The notes under the pieces were generated by a model. The model saw nothing but the letters and a program-made list of their open reading frames with translations. It was not told where the DNA came from and did no database searches. From contig JAHIQM010000009.1 of the NCBI GenBank assembly GCA_018902545.1, forward strand, positions 62,001 through 126,000: a stretch of 64,000 nt of DNA, in the 5' to 3' direction. This stretch comes from Pseudomonadota bacterium (GTDB lineage Bacteria; Desulfobacterota; Desulfovibrionia; Desulfovibrionales; Desulfomicrobiaceae). Positions 28,416 to 39,000 of the stretch are shown here, in pieces. The position numbers and the translations under genes are program-made. Each line of letters starts with the position of its first letter. Position 1 is the stretch's first letter.

Positions 28416-28435
28416 GGCTGCCCGGTGCGGCAGCC
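28416..28435 (-). terminator. Weak terminator-like stem between the DUF748 gene and acpS
   Basis: GGCTGCC-CGGTGC-GGCAGCC. Read on the minus strand it is followed by TTTCTGCTTTCT, so it could end acpS transcription; on the plus strand no T tract follows. Confidence 0.45.
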
Positions 28436-28467
28436 CTGCAAGCATTGTCAGCGCGGTGCAAAAAAAA

Positions 28468-28851
28468 TCAGCCTTCGAGAATGATCATGGCCACGGCGTT
28501 TTCGCGGCTGTGGGACAACGTGATGTGCGCGGTGCGAACCCCCAGGGCCTGAAATCTGAGCCGGGCCTGGTTGTGGAAAAAAATCAGCGGCTTGCCGAGG
28601 GCATCGGAACGTATCTCGATATCCTGAAACGTGATCCCGCCGCTGAATCCCGTGCCCAGCGCCTTGACCGCCGCCTCCTTGGCCGCGAAGCGGGAGGCCA
28701 GAAAAGGGACCGCTGCGGATGGAATCAGGGCCATCTCTGCCGGAGTCAGAATTCTTGAGCTGAACTTGTCGCCGAACCGGGCATACGAACGCGCGATTCG
28801 CTCAAGCTCCGCAATGTCTACACCCACTCCGATAATCATATCCCGCACCAT
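28468..28851 (-). CDS. acpS: Holo-[acyl-carrier-protein] synthase
   Basis: A 127-residue AcpS with the GVGVDIAELERI start, FLASRFAAKEAAVKAL and HITLSHSRENA motifs. It transfers phosphopantetheine from CoA to acyl carrier protein. A second in-frame ATG four codons in (MIIGVGVD) is also a plausible start. The 306-nt gap upstream contains no gene. Confidence 0.95.
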   Translation of the reverse strand: MVRDMIIGVGVDIAELERIARSYARFGDKFSSRILTPAEMALIPSAAVPFLASRFAAKEAAVKALGTGFSGGITFQDIEIRSDALGKPLIFFHNQARLRFQALGVRTAHITLSHSRENAVAMIILEG

Positions 28852-29023
28852 CCATTTTTGTTCCGCATCCTGGGACCGTTTGGCAAAGCCACCTGCGTTT
28901 TGCGGGATTTATCCCTGCGCAGGAGGCGCATCAAAACCAATGGGGCCATGTTTGTCAATTCAAGGGAAACGGGACAAACTTCAGGAATTCTGATGTAGAT
29001 CCTTTCGAAGCCAACTATTTGAA

Positions 29024-29052
29024 TTGCACACTTTGGCAGCATCAATTAGGAT
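29024..29052 (+). promoter_or_regulatory. Candidate promoter of the glycosyltransferase operon
   Basis: TTGCAC and TAGGAT with a 17-nt spacer, about 105 nt upstream of the first glycosyltransferase gene. Otherwise the stretch 28852-29157 is featureless. Confidence 0.35.
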
Positions 29053-29157
29053 TTATGATCAACAAGGAAATTTTTTGCGCATGATGCCGGACCTTTTCCT
29101 TTTCAACTTTTCCTGGGGCAGCTCTCTTAAAACGCGTCATCCCCTTCAGGACCTCCC

Positions 29158-30333
29158 GTGAACATTCTCATGTACTCCCACGACACCTACGGCCTGGGAC
29201 ATATCCGCCGGAGCATGGCTCTGGCGCAGAACATCTTGGCCGAGGAACACAACATCCTCATCCTGACGGGCTCGCCCATTGTCGGCCGCTTCGATTTTCC
29301 TCACGGTATCGATTTCGTGCGCATTCCGGGCATGATCAAGCAGAACAACGACCTCTATGTGCCCCTTTCGATAAAGGTCGAACCTGAGATGGCCTTGGCC
29401 ATTCGCCAGAACATCATCCTAGCCACGGCCAAAGCCTTCAAACCTTCCCTTTTTCTGGTCGACAAGGCCCCGCTGGGCCTCAAGCGCGAGGTGGTTTCGA
29501 CCCTGCGCTGGCTGCGGGAAGAGAGCCCGAGGACTCACGTCGTGCTGGGACTTCGCGACATCATGGACAGCCCCGAGAGCACCATCGCCGAATGGCGCAG
29601 GAAGAACATCTACGACGTCCTGGATACGCTCTATTCGGAGATCTGGGTCTACGGAAGCCGCGAGGTGTACGACCCTGTCCGGGAATACGAAATTCCCGCC
29701 CATATCGCCTCGAAGATACATTTCACCGGATACATCCCCCGGCAGATCCCGCGCATCCAGCATCGCCCGCGCCTCCGCCGCGGCATGAACATAGCGCCGG
29801 GCGAAAAATTCGTGCTGGTCACTGCCGGCGGAGGAGGAGACGGGTACAAGGTCGTGGACTCGTACCTGACCATGCTCGAGACCCTGCCCCATCCGCCGTT
29901 CAAATCCATGATCGTGACCGGCCCGATGCTGGCCGAGAATCTCTACGACCAGCTCGCGGCCAGGGCCCGAAAGCTCAAGGTGCGCATCTGCAAGTTCTAC
30001 CGCAAGATGGAAAAGGCCATCCTGGCCGCCGACTGCGTGGTCTCCATGGGCGGTTACAACACCATGTGCGAGATCGTCGGCGCGGCCCGTCCGTCCCTCA
30101 TTATCCCCCGCAGCGTCCCGCGGGAAGAGCAGCTCATCCGGGCCAGGCTCTTCGCCGCCAGAGGCTTGCTGGAATACATCCCGTGGGAGACCGTCGAACC
30201 GGCCCCCATGCTCGCGCACATCGAAAAACTCCTGCATGAGCCGGCCCCCTACGAAGCGGCCCTGGCCGGCTTCCCCATGACCGCCTTCGACATCATCAAC
30301 CAGCGAATCCAGAGCTTCGGAGCACAGGCATGA
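29158..30333 (+). CDS. MurG-like (GT28-type) glycosyltransferase
   Basis: A 391-residue GT-B protein with GTG start. N-terminal SHDTYGLGHIRRSMALAQ and C-terminal ADCVVSMGGYNTMCEIVGAARPSLIIPR are the acceptor- and donor-binding signatures of COG4671-type predicted glycosyltransferases. It opens a five-gene operon joined by 4-nt overlaps or a 4-nt gap. Donor and acceptor unknown. Confidence 0.82.
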   Translation: MNILMYSHDTYGLGHIRRSMALAQNILAEEHNILILTGSPIVGRFDFPHGIDFVRIPGMIKQNNDLYVPLSIKVEPEMALAIRQNIILATAKAFKPSLFLVDKAPLGLKREVVSTLRWLREESPRTHVVLGLRDIMDSPESTIAEWRRKNIYDVLDTLYSEIWVYGSREVYDPVREYEIPAHIASKIHFTGYIPRQIPRIQHRPRLRRGMNIAPGEKFVLVTAGGGGDGYKVVDSYLTMLETLPHPPFKSMIVTGPMLAENLYDQLAARARKLKVRICKFYRKMEKAILAADCVVSMGGYNTMCEIVGAARPSLIIPRSVPREEQLIRARLFAARGLLEYIPWETVEPAPMLAHIEKLLHEPAPYEAALAGFPMTAFDIINQRIQSFGAQA

Positions 30334-31562
30334 AAACTCCCGTCATCGGCATGGTCCTCAAAGGCTATCCCCGCATTTCCGAGACCTTCATCTCCAACGA
30401 AATCCGCCTTTTGGAGGAACAGGGGCTCACGGTGCACATCTTCTCCATGCGCCAGCCCCGCGAGAATTTCACCCACAAGTCCGTGGAGGCCATCAGAGCC
30501 CGCGTGACCTACCTGCCGTCCGAATTCTGGACCAGCCTGCACCGCTTCCTGTGGCCGAACCTGCGTATACTGCTGTCCCACCCCGCAGGGTACGCAAAAA
30601 GTTTCCGACTGGCCTGCAAACGGTTCCTGCACAACCGCAACTTCATGACCTTCAAGCACTTTTTCCAGGGCGGCTATCTGGTGTACCACGCCCGCGACCT
30701 GAACCTGGCCCACATGCACGCCCACTTCGCCCACAGCCCGACCTCCGTGGCCATGTTCGCCTCCGAGATCTGCGGCGTGCCCTTCAGCTTCACGGCCCAC
30801 GCCAAGGACATCTACACCTCCGACGCTACGCAGCTGTCCGAGAAGATCGACAGGGCCCGCTTCGTCGTGACCTGCACGAAATACAACAAGGCCTTCCTGG
30901 AGGATCTCGTGCAGGGGCGCCACGAAGTGCACTGCGTGTACCACGGCATCGACCTTGAGCTCTTCTTTGCCCACGCCGTGACGCGCACGCCCGAGCCGCC
31001 CTACACCTTTCTGACCATCGCCCGCATCGTCGAAAAGAAGGGCATCCCCGACATCCTCGAAGCCCTGGCGCTGCTGGCCAGGGAGGATTTCCCTTTCCGC
31101 TACGTGCTCATCGGCAGCGGCGATGAAAAAGACGCAATCAAGGCCAGGGTACTGGAACTGGGGCTGGAAGGGCATGTGGAGATGCCGGGCACCATGGCCC
31201 ACGAGCAGGTCCTGGAACGCTTTCAACATGCCGACTGCTTCGTGCTGGGCTGCCGCATCGCCAAAAGCGGGGACCGCGACGGCATCCCCAACGTCCTGGC
31301 CGAGAGCATGGCTCTGGGCGTACCGGTCATCGGCACCCGCGTCTCGGGCATCCCCGAACTGGTGGAGCACGAGGAGACGGGTCTGCTGGTCGACGCCACG
31401 CGCCCCGAAGAGCTGGCCGAGGCCCTCAAACGCATTGTCACGGACCAGGCACTGCGCGCAAAAATCATCCCGGCAGCCCGGCAGAAAGTGACCGAAGTCT
31501 TCGACAATAAAAAGCTCATCGTCGAACTCGTCGCCCTGTACCGCAGCCTGACAAACCTGTAG
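30330..31562 (+). CDS. GT4-family glycosyltransferase
   Basis: A 410-residue GT-B enzyme. It starts IGMVLKGYPRISETFISNEI, has HMHAHFAHSPTSVAMFAS, the donor-site block ADCFVLGCRIAKSGDRDGIP-NVLAESMALG and GIPELVEHEETGLLV. The features recall colanic-acid-type WcaL/GT4 enzymes. Start overlaps the previous stop by ATGA. Confidence 0.88.
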   Translation: MKTPVIGMVLKGYPRISETFISNEIRLLEEQGLTVHIFSMRQPRENFTHKSVEAIRARVTYLPSEFWTSLHRFLWPNLRILLSHPAGYAKSFRLACKRFLHNRNFMTFKHFFQGGYLVYHARDLNLAHMHAHFAHSPTSVAMFASEICGVPFSFTAHAKDIYTSDATQLSEKIDRARFVVTCTKYNKAFLEDLVQGRHEVHCVYHGIDLELFFAHAVTRTPEPPYTFLTIARIVEKKGIPDILEALALLAREDFPFRYVLIGSGDEKDAIKARVLELGLEGHVEMPGTMAHEQVLERFQHADCFVLGCRIAKSGDRDGIPNVLAESMALGVPVIGTRVSGIPELVEHEETGLLVDATRPEELAEALKRIVTDQALRAKIIPAARQKVTEVFDNKKLIVELVALYRSLTNL

Positions 31563-31566
31563 ACCC

Positions 31567-32688
31567 ATGCGCATCGCCTATTACCCGACATTCCGCGCCC
31601 TGGACCACCCGCGCTCGTCGGGCCTTGTGTCCATCGCCCGTGACGTTGTCGCGGCCATGGAGGCCGAGGGGCACGAGGTCATGGTGCCCCTGAACCGGAC
31701 CACGGAGTGGATCTTCCTGCGCCCGCGTGAGTGGCCCGGGGCCCTCATCGATGTGTGGAAGGCTTACAGGGCCGTGCAACGCTCGCGCCCGGACTGCTGG
31801 TTCACGTACCACACCTACTACCGTGGCCCGGACCCCTTCGGGCCGTTCCTCGCCGCCCACCATCGCCTGCCCTATTTCATCCTGGCGGGCTCCTATGCCA
31901 CCAAGTACCGCAAGCGCCTGAAAACCTGGGCCGGGTTCCACCTGAACCGCATGGCCCTGGAGCGGGCCGACGCGGTCTTCGTCAACAAGCTGCGCGACGT
32001 GGAGAACCTCGGTCGGCTCCTGCCGCCGGAGCGCATTGTCTACATCCGCCCCGGCATCCGCACCGCGAATTTCCCCCTGAACCCGGAGCTTGGCGCCGCG
32101 ACGCGCGCCCGACTGGGCCTGGACGGGAAGCTGGTCATTGTCACGGCGGCCATGATGCGTCCCGGCGTGAAGGAGGACGGCATCGCCTTCGTCATCGACG
32201 CCTGCGCGGCCCTGCAACCGGAGTTTCCGGAGCTGCACCTGCTGATCCTTGGCGACGGCGCCGGGCGCGAACGCCTGGAGGATCGGGCCAGGCAGGTCCT
32301 GCCCGGAGCCTGTACCTTCTCCGGCCGGGTCGAACCTAAAGGCATGCATGGCTGGTATCAGGCCGGCGACATCTTCGCCTTCCCCGGCATCGGCGAGGCC
32401 CTGGGCATGGTCTACCTGGAGGCTCAGTGCTGCGGCCTGCCCGTGGTCGCCACCAGTCACGACGGCGCACCAGAGGTTGTGGCGAACGGCGAGGCCGGGA
32501 TCATCGTTCCGCCCTTCTCCCTTGATGCCTTCGCCTCGGCGGTGGGCGACCTGATGCGCGACGCAGACCGGCGCAGGCGACTGGGCAGGCAGGCCCGCGA
32601 ACGCGTGCTACGCGTTCACGACATCTCCGCCAACTACCGGGAGATGCTTGCTGTCATGGAGAAGGTCTGCGCCGGGAGGAGGCCATGA
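31567..32688 (+). CDS. GT4-family glycosyltransferase
   Basis: A 373-residue GT-B enzyme with the C-terminal donor motif FAFPGIGEALGMVYLEAQ (EX7E-like) followed by GLPVVATSHDGAPEVVANGE. The N-terminal half contains PRSSGLVSIARDVVAAMEAEG. It probably adds a sugar in the same glycan pathway as its neighbours. Confidence 0.87.
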   Translation: MRIAYYPTFRALDHPRSSGLVSIARDVVAAMEAEGHEVMVPLNRTTEWIFLRPREWPGALIDVWKAYRAVQRSRPDCWFTYHTYYRGPDPFGPFLAAHHRLPYFILAGSYATKYRKRLKTWAGFHLNRMALERADAVFVNKLRDVENLGRLLPPERIVYIRPGIRTANFPLNPELGAATRARLGLDGKLVIVTAAMMRPGVKEDGIAFVIDACAALQPEFPELHLLILGDGAGRERLEDRARQVLPGACTFSGRVEPKGMHGWYQAGDIFAFPGIGEALGMVYLEAQCCGLPVVATSHDGAPEVVANGEAGIIVPPFSLDAFASAVGDLMRDADRRRRLGRQARERVLRVHDISANYREMLAVMEKVCAGRRP

Positions 32689-33275
32689 ACGTCATCGGCC
32701 TGCTGCGCCACGGCCCCACGGCCTGGAACCGGGAGAAGCGCATCCAGGGCGTGAGCGACACGCCCCTGGACCCTGTCTTCAACCCGCAGCCCTGGCGGGA
32801 CACTCTGGCCACCCACGGCCCGTGGGACCGCGTCGTGTCCAGTCCCCTGCGGCGGGCGCGGGAGACGGCCCGGCTGCTCTTTTCTGAACTCACCCCCGAA
32901 ATCGCCCCGGGCCTGCGCGAGCAGGACTGGGGGGCATGGACAGGGCTCACGGTGGCGGGCCTGCGCCGGCACCACCCAGGCCTGATCGAGGCCCAGGAGG
33001 CTCTGGGCTGGGATTTCACGCCTCCAGGCGGCGAGAGCCGACGCCAGGTCCTGGCCAGGGCCCTGGCCGCAGTCGAAGAGACGGTCCGCGGCCGCGACGG
33101 CGAGCGCATCCTCATGGTCACCCATCTGGGTGTCATCAAGATCCTGCTGAACCATCTCCTGGGGTCCCCCTTCCTGCCGGGCGCTTCAGCCGACGTGGCC
33201 AAGCGGGCTCTGCACCTGCTTGCCCTGGACGACGGGGAGCTGCGCGTCCTTAGCACCAATGTGAGGCTTTCATGA
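32685..33275 (+). CDS. Histidine phosphatase (phosphoglycerate-mutase fold)
   Basis: A 196-residue protein with the LLRHGPTAWNREKRIQG signature (catalytic His9), SSPLRRARETA and LMVTHLGVIKILL. Located inside a glycosyltransferase operon, it may dephosphorylate a sugar phosphate or nucleotide rather than act in glycolysis; this is inference from context. Overlaps on both sides by 4 nt. Confidence 0.88.
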   Translation: MNVIGLLRHGPTAWNREKRIQGVSDTPLDPVFNPQPWRDTLATHGPWDRVVSSPLRRARETARLLFSELTPEIAPGLREQDWGAWTGLTVAGLRRHHPGLIEAQEALGWDFTPPGGESRRQVLARALAAVEETVRGRDGERILMVTHLGVIKILLNHLLGSPFLPGASADVAKRALHLLALDDGELRVLSTNVRLS

Positions 33276-34432
33276 AAATCCTGCACTATACGCAATACGT
33301 CTTCGGCATCGGCCACCTCTTTCGCAGCATGGCCATCGACCGGGCCCTGGCCCCCCTGACCGTGGACCTGGTCACGGGCGGCGCGGGCGTGCCCATCCCC
33401 ATGCCGGACAACGTGCGCCATCACGCCATGCCCGCCATCCGCATGGACGAAAACTACGGCAGCGTCCTGGCCGTGGACGGCGAACTCGAAGACACGTGGC
33501 GGAAACGGGAAGCCATGCTCCTGGACCTTTTCCGCGAACTGGAACCCGACGTGCTGCTCGTCGAGATGTTCCCCTTCGGCCGCCGGGTCTTTTCCCGGGA
33601 ACTGCTGCCGCTGTTCGAATGCAACCACCGCCGGCCGCGTCCGGCCAAGATCCTGTGCAGCGTGCGCGACATTCTCGTGGAGAAGAAGGATCAGGCCAAA
33701 TTCGAAAAACGGGTGCTCGGCTGGCTCAACCCCTGGTTCGACGGAGTCCTGGTCCACTCCGACCCGGGCCTTATCCGGCTGGACCAGACCTTCTCGCGCG
33801 TGGCCGACATCGCGTGCCCCGTCTGGTATACGGGCTACGTGGCCGAGGGACCTGCCCTGCCAGACAAGGCCGCCGCCCGGGAGGCTCTGGGCCTGCCTCC
33901 TGACGGGACCGTCATCCTGGCCAGCGCCGGCAGCGGGACCATCATCCGCGACCTCCTGTACCCCATCATGGAGGCTTCCATCCAGCTTGGTGCCCGCCTG
34001 CCCCACAAGCTCCTCATGTTCACGGGCCCGAACGCCCCCCTTGAGGAGCGGCAACTCCTGGTGGACCGCAGCCGGGCCCATCCCGACGCCACGGTCCGCG
34101 AGTTCACTCCGCGTTTTCCCGACCATGTCCTGGCCTGCGACCTGTCTTTAAGCCGGGGAGGCTACAACACGACCATGAACCTGCTGGCCTGCGGAGCCAG
34201 GGGACTCATGCACCCCTACGGCCACGACCGTGAGCAGCGCATGCGCCTTGAGGCCCTTGCGGCCCTCGGACATATCGGTCTGCTGGAAGACCGCGACCTG
34301 GAGCCGTCCAGGCTAGCCGACGTCATGGAACAGACCCTTCAGGAAAAACGCGGGCCGGTCGAGCGCCTGCGCCTGCAGGGAGACCGGGAGAGTGCGGACA
34401 TCATCCGCCGCCTTGCCGCAGAAGGGGCCTGA
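33272..34432 (+). CDS. MurG-like (GT28-type) glycosyltransferase
   Basis: A 386-residue relative of the operon's first gene: N-terminal QYVFGIGHLFRSMAIDRAL, C-terminal CDLSLSRGGYNTTMNLLACGARGLMHPY. The pairing of two such enzymes with two GT4 enzymes points to a short defined glycan. Last gene of the operon. Confidence 0.83.
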   Translation: MKILHYTQYVFGIGHLFRSMAIDRALAPLTVDLVTGGAGVPIPMPDNVRHHAMPAIRMDENYGSVLAVDGELEDTWRKREAMLLDLFRELEPDVLLVEMFPFGRRVFSRELLPLFECNHRRPRPAKILCSVRDILVEKKDQAKFEKRVLGWLNPWFDGVLVHSDPGLIRLDQTFSRVADIACPVWYTGYVAEGPALPDKAAAREALGLPPDGTVILASAGSGTIIRDLLYPIMEASIQLGARLPHKLLMFTGPNAPLEERQLLVDRSRAHPDATVREFTPRFPDHVLACDLSLSRGGYNTTMNLLACGARGLMHPYGHDREQRMRLEALAALGHIGLLEDRDLEPSRLADVMEQTLQEKRGPVERLRLQGDRESADIIRRLAAEGA

Positions 34433-34437
34433 ATGGA

Positions 34438-34459
34438 GTCTCCCACTAAAAAGGGAGAC
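34438..34459 (+). terminator. Stem-loop after the glycosyltransferase operon
   Basis: GTCTCCC-ACTAAAAA-GGGAGAC directly after the stop codon. No T tract follows, so an intrinsic terminator is uncertain; it might instead be a processing or stabilising hairpin. Confidence 0.45.
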
Positions 34460-34515
34460 CCGTGTCGGCGCGATGACGCGCCCTGTTCTTCCTTGATTAT
34501 TCAGGCCGTATGGAG

Positions 34516-34532
34516 CTAGGACGATTTCCTAG
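34516..34532. promoter_or_regulatory. Palindrome upstream of the ABC/permease operon
   Basis: CTAGGA-CGATT-TCCTAG, a perfect 6-bp inverted repeat about 55 nt before the first gene of the transport operon; possible operator. Confidence 0.3.
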
Positions 34533-34585
34533 ACAATAACTATTACCAACTACGTCCTCATCCCCGCGCCATGCGCAGGAGTCCC

Positions 34586-35272
34586 ATGACCGAAACGGCA
34601 GGCCGTCCAAAAAAATCGGCAATCTCGCGGCAGATCGTGCTGCCCTGGAGCAAGTCCCTGTCCATGGCCATGAACAGCCTGCGCATCCGTTTCTTCCGTT
34701 CGCTCATCACCACGTTCAGTCTGGTGCTGGCCATCGCCTTTCTCGGTTTCACCCTGACCGGCTCGGCCATTGCCCGGGAGCTGTTCCGCATCCACGGTGA
34801 CGCGGCCATGCCCCTTCTGATCGAGGCCGGATATTCCCTCGATTCCACGGGCCTTGGCATCACGGCCGGCCCCAAGGAACTGTGGCTCATGGTCCTCTCG
34901 CTCCTGGTCTGCACCGTGGGCATCGTCAACGCCCAGCTCATGTCCGTGACCGAGCGCTTCCGTGAAATCGGGATCATGAAGTGTCTTGGCGCGCTGGATC
35001 GCATGATCCTGCGCCTCTTTCTGCTCGAAGCCCTGGCGCTTGGCCTGTTCGGTGCCGGAGCGGGCGCCCTGCTCGGTCTGGTCGTGGCATGGGCCGGTTC
35101 TTTTGTACATTTTGGAGCGCTGGACTACGGCCAGATGCATGTTTTTCCACTGCTCGCCGAGGCGGCCAAGGCCTGGGGAACGGGCATAGGACTTTCGATC
35201 CTGGGCGTGCTTTACCCGGCGATCCTGGCTGCAAAATTGCAACCGATCATTGTCATGAAGGAAGAATACTGA
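34586..35272 (+). CDS. Short FtsX/MacB-type ABC permease
   Basis: A 228-residue protein (start chosen at the ATG behind AGGAGTCCC, not the ATG five codons earlier). An N-terminal helix (about 30-55) and three C-terminal helices carry the FtsX signature VTERFREIGIMKCLGALDRMILRLFLLEALALG. The extracytoplasmic domain between helix 1 and 2 is very short compared with MacB or LolC. Its stop overlaps the ATPase start. Confidence 0.85.
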   Translation: MTETAGRPKKSAISRQIVLPWSKSLSMAMNSLRIRFFRSLITTFSLVLAIAFLGFTLTGSAIARELFRIHGDAAMPLLIEAGYSLDSTGLGITAGPKELWLMVLSLLVCTVGIVNAQLMSVTERFREIGIMKCLGALDRMILRLFLLEALALGLFGAGAGALLGLVVAWAGSFVHFGALDYGQMHVFPLLAEAAKAWGTGIGLSILGVLYPAILAAKLQPIIVMKEEY

Positions 35273-36021
35273 TGGATGTTCACCATATAGTCCGCGTGGT
35301 CGCCGTGACCAAGACCTTCTCCCTGGGCAAGATGCCGGTGCATGTTTTAAAAGGCGTGGACCTTGAGGTCGCAGCCGGGGAATACCTGTCCATCATGGGC
35401 CCTTCGGGTTCAGGGAAAAGCACCCTCTTCAACATGATCGGTGGACTGGACAGGCCCACGAGCGGCCGCGTGTTCATCGACGAGGTCGATATCTCGCAGC
35501 TTGACGCCTACGAACTGGCCTGGCTCAGGAACCGCAAGATCGGCTACATCTTCCAGACCTTCAACCTCATCCCGGTCATGAGTGCGCTCGAAAACGTCAC
35601 CCTGCCCATGATCTTTGCAGGCATGTCCGGCGATGACGCGGTGGACAAGGGGCGCGGGCTCCTGGATCTGGTCGGCCTTGGCGAACGCTTTCAGCACAAG
35701 CCCTCGGAACTCTCCGGCGGTCAGCAGCAACGGGTGGCCATTGCCCGTGCCCTGGCCAACGACCCGGCCATCATCCTGGCCGACGAACCAACGGGCAATC
35801 TCGATTCCTCCACGGGCGCAGAGATCATCGCCCTGCTCCAGAAAATGAGCCATGAACGGCAGGTCACGATCATCTCCGCCACCCACGACTTCAAGATGCT
35901 CAACGTCTCCGACCGGGTGGTCTGGATCCGGGATGGGCGCATCGACAAGATCGAACACCGCGACGAGCTGAGTATCTCGATCGGCACCATCCAGGAACGT
36001 CATGAGCCAGCGCATTCCTAG
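35272..36021 (+). CDS. LolD/MacB-type ABC transporter ATPase
   Basis: A 249-residue ATPase with Walker [11 protein letters not shown]-loop [18 protein letters not shown], signature [17 protein letters not shown] and Walker [13 protein letters not shown]. This subfamily powers type VII (mechanotransmission) ABC systems that move lipoproteins, lipids or peptides from the outer leaflet side. It overlaps both neighbours, so all three proteins should be made together. Confidence 0.93.
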   Translation: MDVHHIVRVVAVTKTFSLGKMPVHVLKGVDLEVAAGEYLSIMGPSGSGKSTLFNMIGGLDRPTSGRVFIDEVDISQLDAYELAWLRNRKIGYIFQTFNLIPVMSALENVTLPMIFAGMSGDDAVDKGRGLLDLVGLGERFQHKPSELSGGQQQRVAIARALANDPAIILADEPTGNLDSSTGAEIIALLQKMSHERQVTIISATHDFKMLNVSDRVVWIRDGRIDKIEHRDELSISIGTIQERHEPAHS

Positions 36022-39000
36022 ACTCCTGCGCGCAGCCCTGCTGCTCTGCCTGCTGCTGACCTGCGGCGCAGCCCAGGCCGGAATCGTGGAGCACATGCAG
36101 GCCATCGGCGGCACCGAGGACCGGGCCCTGGGCGCCGCCGGGGAGAAGCATACGGCCGACTACGTCCAATCGGTCTTTGAAGCCCTGCCGAGGGAACTGC
36201 AAGCCGTGACCGGACGCCAGCGCTTCACCACCCCGGTTCGACTGTTCACCTCCGCGTCCCTGGCCATGGACGGGCGCGAAATTCCGCTCCATCCCTTCCA
36301 TGCCAACGCGCTGTCGCCCGAAACAGTCCCGCCCGAAGGGCTCAGCGGCGAACTGGTCTACGTGGGCGAGGGGAAACTTCAGGACTTCGACGGCAAGCGC
36401 ATCGCCGGGAACATAGTCCTCATGGACCTTGACTCCGGCCGTGGCTGGCAGGACGCCGCCAATCTGGGCGCGCGGGCCCTCATCTATCTCGACCGTGGGG
36501 ACACGGCCGCGCCCAGACTGCGTTTCAGGGACAAGGAAGAGCTCACTCCCATCGACTTCCCCAGATACTGGATTCCTTTTGACAAATTCGAATCCGGCAT
36601 CGCCCCGGTAGCAGAAATAAATGGCCGAACCGCGCGTCTTGAAGGACGGACACAGTGGTCCAAACTCCTGGCCGACAACGTCTATTGCTTCATACCCGGC
36701 CAGAACCCCAAGCTCGCTGGTGAAATGCTCCTCGTGGAGGCGTTTCTGGATGCAAGCCGCTACGTGCCTCGCCATGCTCCCGGCGCCGACGAAGGCACAT
36801 CTTTGGCGACGCTGCTGCATCTGGCACAAGGCTTTGCGGCCGCGCCCCCGGAGCGCTCCATCCTGCTCCTGGCCAGCACCGGGCGGAGCAACAACCTGGC
36901 GGGGATGCGCGAAGCCGTCTGGGCGCTCAGCAGCAAAAAAAAGGATTTGGCCCGCGAACGTGACGACATGCGCGAACGTGGCAAGGCTGCCCGGCTGACG
37001 GCGGAGCTGCTGCAAAAAGGCGTCCTCACCACGCAGAATCCGGAGCACAACCAGCTTATCCTGCAAGCCATACAGAACGAACTGCGCAATGAAATCGAGA
37101 CCATAAACACCGCCTTGCGCTTGGCCCGCAAGGATAGCGAGGCCAACGCCGCACGCATCAAGGAACTTGCGCGGCAAAAGCTCCTGCTGCGGCGCGTGGG
37201 CTGGGAACCAGCATACGACGCCCTGGACGCGCAGGCCATGGAGGCCGTGAGACGGGTCGTGCCCCTGGCCCTGACCCGGGCCAAACGGGTTGAAGCGGAC
37301 ATCGCCGAGCGGATGGAGAGTCTCGAATCGGCCCTTGATCTCAATGCCCTGGCAGAGGACAGGCGCATGGCCGCCGCCGTCTCCCTGCACCTCTCCTCCC
37401 ATGGCAACGCCGTGGGCAGCGTGGGTGACGGCTGGATGTTCAAGCTCATTCCCACCGTGAACCGCGCCAAGCAGTACACTCACATCCGCCCGGTCCTGAA
37501 CGCGGCGGCCAAGGGACACGGCATGGCCTACGACGATCTGCTCGGCGGGGCGGGCCGTCAGCAATGGTTCAACAATTTTCCGGATCAGCCGGCCATGGGC
37601 GGGGAACTGACGGCCTTGGCCGCGATGCCAGGGTTCACCCTGGCGACCCTGAACGACATGCGTTCCGCCTGGGGCACCCCCTACGACACCCTGGACCGGG
37701 TCGACATGGAGCAGGTCCGGGTGCAGGCCGACCTGGTCACGAACATGGTCCGCGCCCTGGACCGCGCCGAGTTGCCAATCGCGCCCTACAAGGCCGTAAG
37801 CGGCTTCTCCACGCTGTCCGGACGGGCCAATTTTCTGCGCCAGGGAGAGCTGTTTCCGGAGCAGAAAGCGGAAAACGCCCTGCTGCAGGTCTATCAGGAC
37901 CAGCAATATTCCCTGGCCTGGGTGGACAGCCTGGGAGAATTTCGTCTGCCGGGCCTGGCCAACAAGAAAAATTCCTTCGGCAAGGCCATCATCGAAGGCT
38001 ACCGTTTCGAACCCGGCGCCAACAGCGCCAGCTGGGCCATCGACAAGCCGGCCACGGGCAAGGACCGCTACCGGGTCAAGCTCAACCGGGACAAGGCCGA
38101 AACTGACCTGATCATGTTCGGTTGCACCCAGACCACCCTGTTTCAGTTGCGGGATGCGCGCAGCCTCAATTACCTGACCCGCATCAGCCTCATCGACGCG
38201 CGCACCGAGACCGATCCGCTGCGCTACTGGTACAGCCGCATCGACACCAGGGAATCGACCCTGTGCAGCCTCTTTCTGGAACCGGAGACGCCGTTCAAGG
38301 CGACCCTGTCCGACACCGTCCTGCAAAGAAAACTCCTTCTGCTCGGCAACAGCGAAGACGACATGCTCGGACAGGGGTATCTGGCCTCGGCCACGCCGGC
38401 CATCCTGAACACGTCCATCCAGGCGGCGCAGGACATGATGCACCTGGTCGTGCCGCGCGTTAACAACCTCGAAGAGCATTCCATCATCAACCAGCGCATC
38501 CAGGTCCTCCTGCAACAGGGTCAGGACCATCTGCGCCAGTCCCTTGAAGCCCGCGACACATTGAATCACAGCGCCGCAGACCAGCACGCCAGAGCCTGTC
38601 TGTCCGTCCTCGCCCGTGTCTACAACGACGTCGAGCGCACCCAGAAGGACGTGTTGGGCGGGGTGCTTTTCTACATCGCCCTGTTTGTGCCCTTCGCCTA
38701 CTGCCTGGAACGCCTTCTTTTCGCCTACGTTTCCATCCACAAGCGCATCGCGGCCTTTCTGGGCCTTCTGACCGTGGTCATCGGCATCATCTACAACGTG
38801 CACCCAGCCTTCGAGCTGACCTACAGCCCCATGGTCGTGGTCCTGGCCTTCTTCATCCTCGGGCTGTCCGTGCTCGTCTCGTTCATCCTGTTCACGCGTT
38901 TCGAGCAGGAGATGAAGAACCTGCAGCGTCGCGCCCGCATCACCCGCGACCAGTCCATCTCCCTGTGGGGCGCCTTCGTGGCCGCCTTTTCCATTGGCGT

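Noticed and set aside
35034-35271. Long N-terminal extension of the ABC ATPase frame
   Set aside because: It is the shadow of the short permease; ATPase homology begins at the ATG overlapping the permease stop.
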